Assembly (NCBI GenBank): GCA_047629355.1
Contig: JBLHWU010000051.1
Coordinates: 1 to 31,825, forward strand
Length of the DNA stretch: 31,825 nucleotides
Direction: 5' to 3'
Source of the DNA: CAYUNA01 sp047629355
Lineage (GTDB): Bacteria > Bacteroidota > Bacteroidia > Chitinophagales > Saprospiraceae
The notes under the pieces are model-generated. The model saw only the letters and a program-made list of their open reading frames with translations. It made no database searches and was not told the DNA's origin. Below are positions 8,673 through 16,391 of the stretch, one piece after another. The first letter of the stretch is position 1; the number at the start of each line of letters is the position of its first letter. The translations under genes were made by a program, and so were the position numbers.

Positions 8673-8871
8673 TAAATAATTTCATTTGGTTCATGTGTCT
8701 TGACAAAGGGAGTTTGAGGGGCAGCTTCTGGTTGCAAACAAGAAGCTGCCCCTCAAAAATACACCGCGCGCTGCAGTAGGCAGCGCGGAAGAGGTTTTGA
8801 GGGAGAAAAAGGTTCTAAAACCTTTTGTCCTTCAAATTCCCCTAATCATCCAACCAAATGAAATCATTTAG
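8673..8871. repeat. 20-base inverted repeat enclosing double-hairpin copy 3
   Basis: The arm at 8673-8692 (CTAAATAATTTCATTTGGTT) is complementary to 8852-8871 with one mismatch. Together they enclose the whole third double-hairpin module, so the 200-base unit could fold as a long stem with the module at its tip. No matching arms were seen around copies 1 and 2. Confidence 0.6.
8700..8836. repeat. Double-hairpin module, copy 3
   Basis: The lead 8702-8721 is identical to copy 1. Hairpin 1: 8716-8729 pairs perfectly with 8741-8754, with an inner GTT/AAC and loop GCA; its sequence is GC-rich, unlike copies 1 and 2. Hairpin 2: 8767-8774 / 8780-8787, loop AGTAG. A third, decayed hairpin follows (about 8795-8836) and again begins with TTTTGAGGG, like a degraded hairpin 1. 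Confidence 0.85.
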
Positions 8872-8880
8872 AGCCATTGA

Positions 8881-8912
8881 TTGGCAAAAGTGATAAATTT
8901 TATTCAACTTTG
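8881..8912 (+). promoter_or_regulatory. Weak promoter candidate for the DUF3467 gene
   Basis: TTG at 8881-8883, a 21-base spacer and CAACTTTG at 8905-8912, one base off TAnnTTTG. It would give a leader of about 150 bases. Confidence 0.3.
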
Positions 8913-9071
8913 CCGAATGAGAAGGTAGGGATAGAGTGTCAGGTGTAAAAAAAAAACGCGACATTTTAAAATTGACTGCTTTAATTGAACCTTCCGTTGT
9001 TCAACTTTTTATAAAAAGGAATAGTTCCAATTTTTAAACGTAAAAAATAATTTTTAAAAAATAAATATCCA

Positions 9072-9428
9072 ATGGCTGAATCGAATAATAACGATAATAA
9101 TAATAATACGCCACCTCAAAATGGTGATAAAAAGAAGAACCAATTAAATATTGAATTACCGGAAGAAATTGCGGAAGGTATCTACTCTAATTTAGCGGTG
9201 ATTTCGCATTCTCATTCTGAGTTTGTGGTAGATTTCGTTCGTTTATTGCCGAATGTGCCCAAAGCAAAAGTGAAATCGCGCATCATTTTAACGCCAACGC
9301 ATGCGAAACGTTTGATGAAAGCCTTGATTGACAATGTGAAAAAATACGAAGCGCAGCATGGTAAAATTGGCGAGCCAGATATGCCTCCGTTTCCACCAAT
9401 GAACTTTACGCCAAAAGCAGAGGCATAG
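9072..9428 (+). CDS. DUF3467 domain protein
   Basis: A 118-residue protein with a low-complexity Asn-rich start (residues 1-15) followed by the conserved core: QLNIELPEEIAEGIYSNLAV, then SEFVVDFVRLLPNVPKAKVK and ILTPTHAKRLMKAL. This matches DUF3467, a small soluble family that is widespread in Bacteroidota and whose function is not established. It has no signal peptide or membrane segment and is probably cytoplasmic. Monocistronic, followed by a strong bidirectional terminator shared with the convergent deiminase gene. Confidence 0.9.
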   Translation: MAESNNNDNNNNTPPQNGDKKKNQLNIELPEEIAEGIYSNLAVISHSHSEFVVDFVRLLPNVPKAKVKSRIILTPTHAKRLMKALIDNVKKYEAQHGKIGEPDMPPFPPMNFTPKAEA

Positions 9429-9490
9429 CGGACTGGGCGGGTTACGAGTTGTGGGTTATCGCAGGGAAGTAACTGAGATTTTTGGTAATA

Positions 9491-9529
9491 AAAAAAGCCG
9501 TTCTTTTCTTTAGAAAGAACGGCTTTTTT
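9491..9529. terminator. Strong bidirectional terminator
   Basis: A perfect 16-base stem, 9491-9506 / 9514-9529, with a 7-base loop. A-run on one side and T-run on the other make it work on both strands, serving the convergent DUF3467 and deiminase genes. Confidence 0.92.
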
Positions 9530-9553
9530 TGTTTTGTTCGCAACTCGTCGCAA

Positions 9554-11344
9554 CTATCTAATCACTAATTTCTGCACACTCCGTCCATTCTCTCCTTCCA
9601 AAACAACCACATAATTACCACTCGCTACCGTTTTGACATTGATAAAATAATTGGATTCACCAGCTGGAATATTGCCATTAAAAACAGTTTTCACCGTTTG
9701 TCCTAGCATATTTTTTAAAACGATTGTAGCAGTCATGGCTTGCGGCATATTTACAGGAATGACCGTTGTCGAAGTCGCTGGATTTGGAAAGATTTCTTTT
9801 AAAAATCGGCTATTGGCCGCCAATTTATCTTCCGTAGCAATGACCTCATTTATTTCAAATTTAAAATAACCTGCAGGTGCAACAATCGGTCGGATGCCCA
9901 TTTTTCCAGAATTAGCTTCGGCAGTGATGTAATAAAATATTTCCGAGCCATCGGCTTGATTTGGAATAGTTGCTGACCAAATATCATCATCTAAATTTGT
10001 CAAAGTCATTGGCATTTCAGCATAACCATACAAAGTATCAATCGTCCACGAAAGCGTCGCATAACCAATACCAGAACGGTGTTTTATTTTAGCATCTACG
10101 ACATAATCAGCTGTATTTTCGGTAAATGTCAAATTAGGCAACTCACCGTGCGCAATCCATAGCGGATCCTGCACGCCGACTTCCTTAGTGATGCAGTGAA
10201 TCGCGCCGCCAGAGTTGATAATTTGTGTACAGTCGATGCCTCGAATTTTGTAGCCAGGCATCATTTCTGCCCATTTCGCTAAGGCTTCATCGTCATATTG
10301 TGTATTATAAATAGGGACTAGAATCGTTTTGTTGACAAACAGCGCATTCGTATAAGTCCGATATTCGTAAGCATTCGAGCAATTTGGTGGATAACTTCCA
10401 TTACCACAGGGCGGCTGAATGATGCGTTCGACTCTAAAATCGGTGTCAAACGCCGTTTTAAAATTATCTAAAACATACAATAAATTGGCTTCCAACTGCG
10501 GGCCATCCGAAATTCCTTCTAGAAAATCACCAATCAACAACGTCTGTTCATCCAATAATTTCATGTGCATATCAATATGATTGATGCCATCATAGGGGAG
10601 CACATCCATTTTGATATATTCGTCGATGCCCATAAAGTCGTACATAATTTGGTCAACATCCTCCTCGGTATGATTTGATTCTCCCCAAATATTACTGGGT
10701 CCATTTTCTTCTAAAACCAATTTGGACGCAAAGGCCGTTCCCAAACCATCTGACATAAAATTACCGCCCGTATTCACCAAATCCATCGGTGCAGCCGTCG
10801 TGTTGTAAATAGGTACATCAAAATAATTGGCAATCGTTTCAGGAATCGTATCATCGCGTGGGCGGTTACGATTGTAAATCCAATCTATTAAAATTAGGGA
10901 ATCTACATCGTTGGCATACACTGGATTTGCACCATAATCCCGTACCCAAATTGAGTTGTAATTATCCGTCACAATCGTCACATTGTCCATTGTAATATCG
11001 TTGGCGGTCAGGGTATTTTCAATGGTCGTTACTTGATTGTCGCGGGCTACAATTATCACTTCTACTTCCTCTTTTGCATAGCGGACAATCTCCGTCAATA
11101 CATCTGTAAACGCCGTCCAAGTGATCACAATTGCTTGCATTTCCTCCCATTCTGCCATTGTTCGGACAGGGAAAGGAGGCGGTGTTTCGATATTTTTTAA
11201 AGCCGCATTTTGATTGAAAATATTGCCATTTTGAATAAGTTCTAATTCGGAAGGAGAATGACCGATAGGCAAAATTTCTCCTTTATTTTGAGCCAATAAA
11301 AGACAAGGAAAAAGGGCGATTAATAGGAGTATATTTAGTTTCAT
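9554..11344 (-). CDS. Secreted agmatine/peptidylarginine deiminase family protein (T9SS cargo)
   Basis: A 596-residue protein of the Porphyromonas-type peptidylarginine deiminase / agmatine deiminase family (PF04371), a guanidino-group-modifying fold. It has a Sec signal peptide (residues 1-19, ending LLLAQ). Catalytic-type residues are visible: Asp136 in WVRDYG, His256 and Asp258 in NHIDMH, Asn333 in YTNALF and the nucleophile Cys384 in GGAIHCIT. An Arg-rich turn NRNRPRDD (Arg159, 161, 163) follows Asp136 by 23-27 residues. A beta domain spans roughly 410-500, and the last ~80 residues (from IFPNP) form a T9SS type A sorting domain, so export to the surface or medium is predicted. The Arg pair and secretion resemble PPAD of P. 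gingivalis more than the cytoplasmic agmatine deiminases; substrate choice between peptidyl-arginine and agmatine is unproven. Has its own promoter candidate. Confidence 0.9.
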   Translation of the reverse strand: MKLNILLLIALFPCLLLAQNKGEILPIGHSPSELELIQNGNIFNQNAALKNIETPPPFPVRTMAEWEEMQAIVITWTAFTDVLTEIVRYAKEEVEVIIVARDNQVTTIENTLTANDITMDNVTIVTDNYNSIWVRDYGANPVYANDVDSLILIDWIYNRNRPRDDTIPETIANYFDVPIYNTTAAPMDLVNTGGNFMSDGLGTAFASKLVLEENGPSNIWGESNHTEEDVDQIMYDFMGIDEYIKMDVLPYDGINHIDMHMKLLDEQTLLIGDFLEGISDGPQLEANLLYVLDNFKTAFDTDFRVERIIQPPCGNGSYPPNCSNAYEYRTYTNALFVNKTILVPIYNTQYDDEALAKWAEMMPGYKIRGIDCTQIINSGGAIHCITKEVGVQDPLWIAHGELPNLTFTENTADYVVDAKIKHRSGIGYATLSWTIDTLYGYAEMPMTLTNLDDDIWSATIPNQADGSEIFYYITAEANSGKMGIRPIVAPAGYFKFEINEVIATEDKLAANSRFLKEIFPNPATSTTVIPVNMPQAMTATIVLKNMLGQTVKTVFNGNIPAGESNYFINVKTVASGNYVVVLEGENGRSVQKLVIR

Positions 11345-11388
11345 AAGTTGATGGTGAAAGTGAAATTAAAGAATGCTGTAATCCTTGG

Positions 11389-11430
11389 GTGTGTAGGCTT
11401 CAGCCTATGCGAGTAAGGAAGCCTGCACAC
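11389..11430. repeat. GTAGGCTTCAGCCTA-type inverted repeat in the deiminase leader
   Basis: GTGTGTAGGCTT (11389-11400) pairs with AAGCCTGCACAC (11419-11430), with one G-T pair. An alternative inner hairpin, TAGGCTTCAGCCTA, uses the same left arm, so two exclusive folds are possible. It lies between the predicted promoter and the start codon of the deiminase. Confidence 0.6.
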
Positions 11431-11442
11431 TGGAGGGTGCGA

Positions 11443-11475
11443 CAAAAATACAAAACCTGCAACACTTAATTCCAA
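11443..11475 (-). promoter_or_regulatory. Promoter candidate of the deiminase gene
   Basis: On the minus strand: TTG (from 11475), a 22-base spacer and TATTTTTG (11450 to 11443), a perfect TAnnTTTG box. The leader would be about 90 bases and contain the 11389-11430 hairpin. Confidence 0.5.
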
Positions 11476-11483
11476 TAATCAAA

Positions 11484-11520
11484 AAAGCGGATTAGCATCA
11501 TCCCGACACTAATCCGCTTT
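11484..11520 (-). terminator. Terminator of the glutamine synthetase gene
   Basis: A perfect 12-base stem, 11484-11495 / 11509-11520, with a 13-base loop; on the minus strand it is followed by a T6 run. It lies 60 bases past the glutamine synthetase stop. Confidence 0.8.
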
Positions 11521-11538
11521 ATATGAAAAGCTAAAAAT

Positions 11539-11582
11539 CAATTAAGTCAACGAGTTAACTCAATTAATCAATCAACTAATTA
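11539..11582. repeat. AATCAACTAA-type tandem repeat abutting the glutamine synthetase stop
   Basis: Degenerate units of CAATTAA / AATCAACTAA run up to the stop codon of the minus-strand gene. The same unit family recurs at 22726-22797. Confidence 0.6.
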
Positions 11583-12584
11583 ACCATTTACTGTCTTGAT
11601 AATCACAGACGCCACTTTATACGGGTCAGCGTTAGACGATGGACGACGGTCTTCCAACCAGCCTTTCCAATCTGACTCAACGGTAGCAATTGGAATACGA
11701 ATCGATGCACCACGGTCAGAAATACCGTAGCTAAAAGCATGGAAAGCCTGAGTTTCGTGATCACCAGTCAAACGTTCCTCGTTGTGGGCGCCATAAACTG
11801 ACATACATTCTTTAACTGTACCGGCAAATTTTTCACAAATCTCTTCGTAGCGTTTTCTGCTTCCACAAGTTCGCAAATCAGAATTAGAGAAATTTGCATG
11901 CATACCCGAACCATTCCAGTCCGTATCGCCCAATGGTTTTGGGTGATATTCAATGTGAATGCCGTATTTCTCAGCTGTTCTATCCAATAAGTAACGACCA
12001 ACCCAAATCTGGTCACCCGCTGCTTTTGCACCTTTCGCAAAAATTTGGAATTCCCACTGACCAGCAGCTACTTCCGCATTGATACCTTCAATGTTCAAGC
12101 CTGCTTCGATGCAAATATCCATGTGTTCTTCCACGATTTCGCGACCGAATGCACGTTTTGCACCTACACCACAGTAATAAGGTCCTTGTGGCAATGGGTA
12201 ACCATTCACAGGAAAGCCTAATGGCATATTCGTTTCTGGATCGTATAAGAAATATTCTTGCTCAAATCCGAACCAGAAATCTTCATCATCATCGTTGATA
12301 GTTGCCCGAGCGTTAGTACTGTTTGGCGTACCATCTGCGTTCAATACTTCGCACATCACGAGGTAAGCAGATACCCGGTCTGGGTCTGGACAAATAAAAA
12401 CAGGCTTCAACAAACAATCAGAAGAACCGCCTTCTGCCTGCTGCGTGGAGCTACCGTCGAAAGACCACATGATACAGTCTTCCAATTTTCCGGAAAAATC
12501 TTTTTCAATACGGGTTTTTGACCGCATTTGTTGTGTAGGTTGAGCACCATCTAACCAGATGTACTCTAATTTGGACTTTGCCAT
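11580..12584 (-). CDS. glnII: Glutamine synthetase, eukaryotic type (GSII)
   Basis: ATP-dependent glutamate-ammonia ligase of 334 residues, the length of GSII enzymes and far shorter than GSI (about 470) or GSIII (about 700). Beta-grasp N-terminal segment: EYIWLDGAQPTQQMRSKTR, then MWSFDGSSTQQAEGGSSD, a GSII hallmark. Metal-binding glutamates are in WFGFEQEYFLYD (Glu108, Glu110). The ATP/glutamate site segments are NGSGMHANFSN, YGAHNEERLTGDHETQAF and the arginine-rich RGASIRIP. It makes glutamine in the cytoplasm and is decameric in the family. It has a separate transcription unit with its own terminator. The upstream region is unusually long (nearest good promoter box about 360 bases away), with repeats and a hairpin in between. 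The symbol follows rhizobial usage; Bacteroidota genomes often call it glnA. Confidence 0.95.
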   Translation of the reverse strand: MAKSKLEYIWLDGAQPTQQMRSKTRIEKDFSGKLEDCIMWSFDGSSTQQAEGGSSDCLLKPVFICPDPDRVSAYLVMCEVLNADGTPNSTNARATINDDDEDFWFGFEQEYFLYDPETNMPLGFPVNGYPLPQGPYYCGVGAKRAFGREIVEEHMDICIEAGLNIEGINAEVAAGQWEFQIFAKGAKAAGDQIWVGRYLLDRTAEKYGIHIEYHPKPLGDTDWNGSGMHANFSNSDLRTCGSRKRYEEICEKFAGTVKECMSVYGAHNEERLTGDHETQAFHAFSYGISDRGASIRIPIATVESDWKGWLEDRRPSSNADPYKVASVIIKTVNG

Positions 12585-12614
12585 TTGTTGCCTGAATTTT
12601 GAAATTATTAAAAA

Positions 12615-12811
12615 GAGGTCAGAAGTCAGAGGTCAGAAGTCAGAGACGACCAACACCTAAAAAGCAGACCTGAATATATTTGAAAAATGACGACTTTTGC
12701 CATTTATTGTTCCTAAAGTATTGATTGTCAGGGTTTTTGGAGTAATCAGAGCGTTCTTAATGACCGAATTCTCTGACTACTGACAGTGAAACGGTCTGAC
12801 CTCTGACTACT
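12615..12811. repeat. GGTCAGAAGTCA tandem/inverted repeat upstream of glutamine synthetase
   Basis: The 14-base unit GAGGTCAGAAGTCA occurs twice exactly in tandem (12615-12628, 12629-12642). Complementary degenerate copies lie at 12771-12786 and 12795-12811 (TCTGACCTCTGACTA), so the region can fold back on itself across about 130 bases. Same family as 410-477. Confidence 0.75.
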
Positions 12812-12830
12812 ATAAATCACCTAAAATAGC

Positions 12831-12867
12831 AAAGCGGTCGGGCGAGTGTTAGTCGCCAGACCGCTTT
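12831..12867. promoter_or_regulatory. Hairpin in the glutamine synthetase leader
   Basis: AAAGCGGTC (12831-12839) pairs with GACCGCTTT (12859-12867); inside it GGCGA pairs with TCGCC, separated by a single G-A mismatch; loop GTGTTAG. There is no long T-run, so it is a weak terminator at best. It would lie in the glutamine synthetase leader if the 12950-12976 promoter is used. Confidence 0.5.
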
Positions 12868-12949
12868 ACTGGTACTTAATGATATTTAAGTTGGGCATCA
12901 AAAGCCCAGATATTTTAATTGGTATTTCCAAACCTTTTAAAATTTTGCG

Positions 12950-12976
12950 CAAATATAGATTAAATGATTTTTCAAA
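12950..12976 (-). promoter_or_regulatory. Promoter candidate of glutamine synthetase
   Basis: On the minus strand TTTG (12976 to 12973), a 15-base spacer and TATATTTG (12957 to 12950). The -7 box is perfect, but the spacer is shorter than usual and the leader would be about 360 bases. Confidence 0.35.
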
Positions 12977-13404
12977 ACCTAATGATGCTATTTTTAATTT
13001 TAAAAAAAATGCACCATTTTACGATTTTCAAACAATCATGGTCGAATTTTTCAAATCTGGAATAGACGTTATTTTTTGTAAATAAACGTCGCAGAAGATG
13101 ATTTACGACTACTTGGTATTGCAGTTAAAAGCTTATAAATTTGGAAGAAATATTGGTTGGTTGCGGTGCAAATTTAAGGAAAGTATTTAGTTCTCAAAAT
13201 CTGATTTTATTGTTCCTGAAACAACTGGTTAAGCTGCAGAATTTTATTTTATAAAAAGGGGGAGCACGAATTTAATTTTTGAAAATTATAAATATAATGT
13301 CGAGATGTTTTGAAATAGGAATAGAAGTCTTTTTAAATACAAGATGTTTTTTCTTGATAAATAGCTGATGTTATGAACAAAAATTAAAATTTTCATTCGC
13401 TCTT

Positions 13405-13435
13405 CTTGCAGATTTAAAATTTTAAACTAAATTTG
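13405..13435 (+). promoter_or_regulatory. Plus-strand promoter candidate upstream of the ABC exporter
   Basis: CTTG at 13405-13408, a 19-base spacer and TAAATTTG at 13428-13435, a good Bacteroidota match. It points towards the exporter, whose start is about 650 bases away, so it either gives a long leader or drives an unrecognised small transcript. Confidence 0.4.
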
Positions 13436-13938
13436 CGCTACCTCAACACTATTTTAGGAAATTAAGCAATTAACTTTTTAGTATTTTTTATTTTTAAAAT
13501 TGAGAAACAACTTTCCTAAGTGAATCCGACTTATCCAGAGAATTTCCCAAAGAGAACGTAATATTTTAAACGGCGCACGATGAAGGGCATTTGCCTTACG
13601 GACGCTCCAGTTTTTATTTACTGATATTCAGTAATTAATTCGGACTTTTATTAAAGCTCGAATCTTCTGGTATGCAGTCTTTAGGCTATGCTAAACTATT
13701 GGCTATCAGTAATGTAAAGCACTTTTATTCATTTTTTTCAAAACTGAAAGCAGGGAAAAATTTCAGGAAAAATGCATAAGAATGACCAAGGAATAAGGGG
13801 ATACAAGTTATTCTTTGCTCATTCCTTGAGTCCTTTTTTAAAAAGGCAATTATCATTTCGGTACAGTTATTGGAAATATAGATATTATTACAATATGATT
13901 ACCAACATACTACGTATAAAAGAAAACTTGCAAAAAAA

Positions 13939-14085
13939 AACGGTGGACGGTTCACAGTGGATGGTGAACGGTGCATACGAGTTGAAAATGACTATTGGTT
14001 TTTCAATTAATAGATTTTTTCTTCCCTTTTCGAAAACCATGATTGGTTGAGCCGTCCACCGTGAACCGTCAACCGTCAACCGTTT
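13939..14085. repeat. GTTGACGG/GTGGACGG inverted repeat before the ABC exporter
   Basis: The left arm 13939-13972 is built of GGTGGACGG / GGTGAACGG units; the right arm 14051-14085 holds the reverse complement (CCGTCAACCGTCAACCG and variants). The arms are imperfectly complementary over about 34 bases and enclose 78 bases. The right arm ends 8 bases before the start codon at 14094. The same unit recurs just after the operon at 17681-17714. Confidence 0.75.
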
Positions 14086-14093
14086 AATGAAAA

Positions 14094-16286
14094 ATGGCAA
14101 GTAAATTTCAATTTTACAAACAACTGGATGCGATGGATTGTGGGGCGACTTGTCTCCGCATGATAGCGCGACATCACGGTAGATATTATTCGCTGGATTT
14201 TCTTCGGAATTTGACTTTTCAAAACTCCCGTGGTTCCTCACTGCTCGGTATTAGCGATGCTGCGGAGCAGATTGGCTTTCATACCATCGGCGCACGTATT
14301 TCTCTTACTCGAATGCTGAACGACATTCCCATGCCGCTGGTAGCGCATTGGAAAAATGACCACTTTGTCGTCGTGATTGAAGGCAACGAAAAGAGCATTA
14401 CAATTGCTGACCCTGCGCACGGAATTAACAAAGTACCAACCGAAGAATTTATCAAGAATTGGATTAATCCAGGAACACATTCAGTTGATGCTGAGGGGAT
14501 TGTGTTGTTGATGGAACCAACAACGGAGTTTTTTGAGCGCGATGGGCAGAAGGTGGACAAAGGAAGTCTAAGTTACGTTTGGGGCAAAATAAAGAATTAC
14601 AAAGGATTGGTAGTTCAGTTGATGATTGGTGTATTCTTAGGTAGCTTTTTATTGGGACTTTTTCCGTTTTTGGTGCAGGCGATTGTCGATGCAGGGATTG
14701 ATAGTTTAGACTTCAATTTGGTGCTTTTTATCATGGTGGCTTGGGTAGTTTTATACATCAGTCAGGCGGGATTGGAGGGCATTCAAAAATTGATATTGTT
14801 GCATATTGGCTCGAAAGTGAATATTAGTATGCTCACGGAATTCATGATGAAAATCTTGAAATTGCCGATTAAATTTTTTGATGCCAAACGAACGGACGAC
14901 ATCATTCAGCGACTTTATGATTCTGAACGAGTCGAGCGTTTTTTAGCAGATGAGTCGTTGTCAGCGATATTTTCGGTAGCGACGATGTTGGTATTGGGTG
15001 GTGTTTTATGGCACTTTGATTTAACGGTATTTTTGATATTTCTGGGCGCGACTGCCGTTCATTTGGGCTGGACATTTTTGTTTTTGAAAAAAAGGCGCGA
15101 CCTCGATTATAAACGCTATGACCAAGCGGCAGATACGCACAGCACGCTTACCGACCTCATTCGAGGAATGGAAGAAATTAAACTTAACAATGCTGAGACG
15201 CAGATGCGCTGGAACTGGGAACGCTCGGAAGCTAAGCTATTTCGGATTAATCGAAGCTATATTTCTGCGAATGATTTTCCGCGCATGGGTGCTGATTTTA
15301 TTTCAGAATTTAAAAATATTTTTATCATCGTTTTCGCAGCAGGGGCGGTGATTGAAGGGACGATGACCTTGGGGACTTTATTGGCAGTTATGTTTATTAT
15401 TGCGCATTTGCGAGAGCCAATTAAGCGAGTTGTGCATTTTATTTTGTCAGTCCAGGATGTAAAAATTAGCCTCGAACGGATGAATGAAATCCACGAATTG
15501 GAAGACGAAGAAAACCCTGTAGAGAAGGTGGATATCTTGCCAGAATATGTTGGTTTGTCGGGAGAGAATGTTTCTTTTAGATATGACGGACCGCATTCTA
15601 GTTTTGTGTTGCAAAACTTGAATTTTAAAATTCCGCAAGGCAAAACAACGGCAATTGTTGGGCCAAGTGGAAGTGGTAAAACAACTTTAATGAAATTGCT
15701 ACTTAACTTTTATCCGCCCGAAAATGGCTTGATAAAATTAGGGGAGATTTCACTACAAAACCTTCAAAGCAAACTCTGGCGCGAAAACATCGGCGTTGTG
15801 ATGCAGAACGGTCATATTTTTTCAAAAACCATTGCCCAAAATATCGCTTTGGGGGAAGAGATTTTTGATAGTAAAAAATTGCTTCGAGCTGCTAAAATCG
15901 CTAATATTCAAGTGTTTATCGACGGTTTGTCACGAGGTTTTAATACGCAAATTGGGTCAGGCGGCGTTGGTTTGAGTGCTGGACAAAAGAAGCGGATTTT
16001 GATAGCCCGAGCGGTTTACAACAACCCCGAATTTTTGTTTTTAGATGAAGCAACCAATGATTTGGATTACGAGAATGAGACCATTATTATGCGAAATATT
16101 AAGCGATATTTTGGTAGCCGAACGGTGGTGATTTTAGCGCATAAAGTGACCCCGATTATTAACGCAGATCATATTATTATGTTGAAAGATGGGCAAGTGG
16201 AAGAAGCGGGTTCGCATTCGGATTTGACGGAACGACGGGGAGCGTATTATAAATTTTTAGACCAAGGATATCGGTTTGACAATTAG
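14094..16286 (+). CDS. Peptidase C39-containing ABC exporter
   Basis: A 730-residue exporter of the PCAT type: it cleaves a double-glycine leader from a peptide substrate and pumps the product across the inner membrane. The N-terminal C39 peptidase has Gln10, the nucleophile Cys16 in LDAMDCGATCL, His90 in NDHFVVV and Asp106 in IADPA. A six-helix transmembrane domain spans roughly 165-440. The nucleotide-binding domain carries Walker A GPSGSGKTT (about residue 523), Q-loop VVMQNG, signature LSAGQKKR, Walker B FLFLDEATND and H-loop LAHK. All catalytic residues are present, so it should be active. An ATG at 14087 leads to a stop, so 14094 is the start. It forms an operon with the HlyD adaptor at 16392; the gap is filled entirely by an inverted repeat. 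No substrate peptide was found nearby. Confidence 0.93.
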   Translation: MASKFQFYKQLDAMDCGATCLRMIARHHGRYYSLDFLRNLTFQNSRGSSLLGISDAAEQIGFHTIGARISLTRMLNDIPMPLVAHWKNDHFVVVIEGNEKSITIADPAHGINKVPTEEFIKNWINPGTHSVDAEGIVLLMEPTTEFFERDGQKVDKGSLSYVWGKIKNYKGLVVQLMIGVFLGSFLLGLFPFLVQAIVDAGIDSLDFNLVLFIMVAWVVLYISQAGLEGIQKLILLHIGSKVNISMLTEFMMKILKLPIKFFDAKRTDDIIQRLYDSERVERFLADESLSAIFSVATMLVLGGVLWHFDLTVFLIFLGATAVHLGWTFLFLKKRRDLDYKRYDQAADTHSTLTDLIRGMEEIKLNNAETQMRWNWERSEAKLFRINRSYISANDFPRMGADFISEFKNIFIIVFAAGAVIEGTMTLGTLLAVMFIIAHLREPIKRVVHFILSVQDVKISLERMNEIHELEDEENPVEKVDILPEYVGLSGENVSFRYDGPHSSFVLQNLNFKIPQGKTTAIVGPSGSGKTTLMKLLLNFYPPENGLIKLGEISLQNLQSKLWRENIGVVMQNGHIFSKTIAQNIALGEEIFDSKKLLRAAKIANIQVFIDGLSRGFNTQIGSGGVGLSAGQKKRILIARAVYNNPEFLFLDEATNDLDYENETIIMRNIKRYFGSRTVVILAHKVTPIINADHIIMLKDGQVEEAGSHSDLTERRGAYYKFLDQGYRFDN

Positions 16287-16385
16287 CAATTAACAATGAA
16301 CAATTAACAGTGTGCAATGAGCAATGCATCACTTTGTTAATTGCTCACGGTTAATTGCTCATTGTTCATTGTTAATTGCTAATTG
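16280..16385. repeat. CAATTAACAATGA-type inverted repeat filling the exporter/adaptor gap
   Basis: Arms 16280-16304 and 16361-16385 are perfectly complementary over 25 bases, and each is made of degenerate CAATTAGCAATTAACAATGA units; further partial units fill the centre. The left arm overlaps the exporter stop codon and the right arm ends 6 bases before the HlyD ATG, so it occupies essentially the whole intergenic space inside one operon. Confidence 0.88.
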
Positions 16386-16391
16386 ATTCTA

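Larger units (their letters stand above)
12585..14093. other. 1.5 kb non-coding region between glutamine synthetase and the ABC exporter
   Basis: Divergent intergenic region. It contains, in order: an inverted GGTCAGAAGTCA repeat (12615-12811), a terminator-like hairpin (12831-12867), a minus-strand promoter box (12950-12976), an AT-rich stretch without usable frames, a plus-strand promoter box (13405-13435), and a GTTGACGG-type inverted repeat ending 9 bases before the exporter start. Short frames at 12846-13085 and 13772-14050 run through repeats, show no protein-like composition and are not called. No leader-peptide substrate gene with a double-glycine motif was found. Confidence 0.6.

Noticed and set aside
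6162..9071. Insertion sequence in the repeat-rich zone
   Set aside because: No transposase-like frame on either strand; only short non-coding repeats are present.
12615..12811. Possible CRISPR array
   Set aside because: Units are 14 bases, adjacent and without unique spacers of constant length; no cas genes are present.
12846..13085. 79-codon frame in the glutamine synthetase/exporter gap
   Set aside because: It begins in a hairpin, has no recognisable sequence and lies opposite the predicted glutamine synthetase leader.
13772..14050. 92-codon frame before the exporter, considered as a substrate peptide
   Set aside because: No double-glycine leader; its second half translates the GTTGACGG repeat arms.
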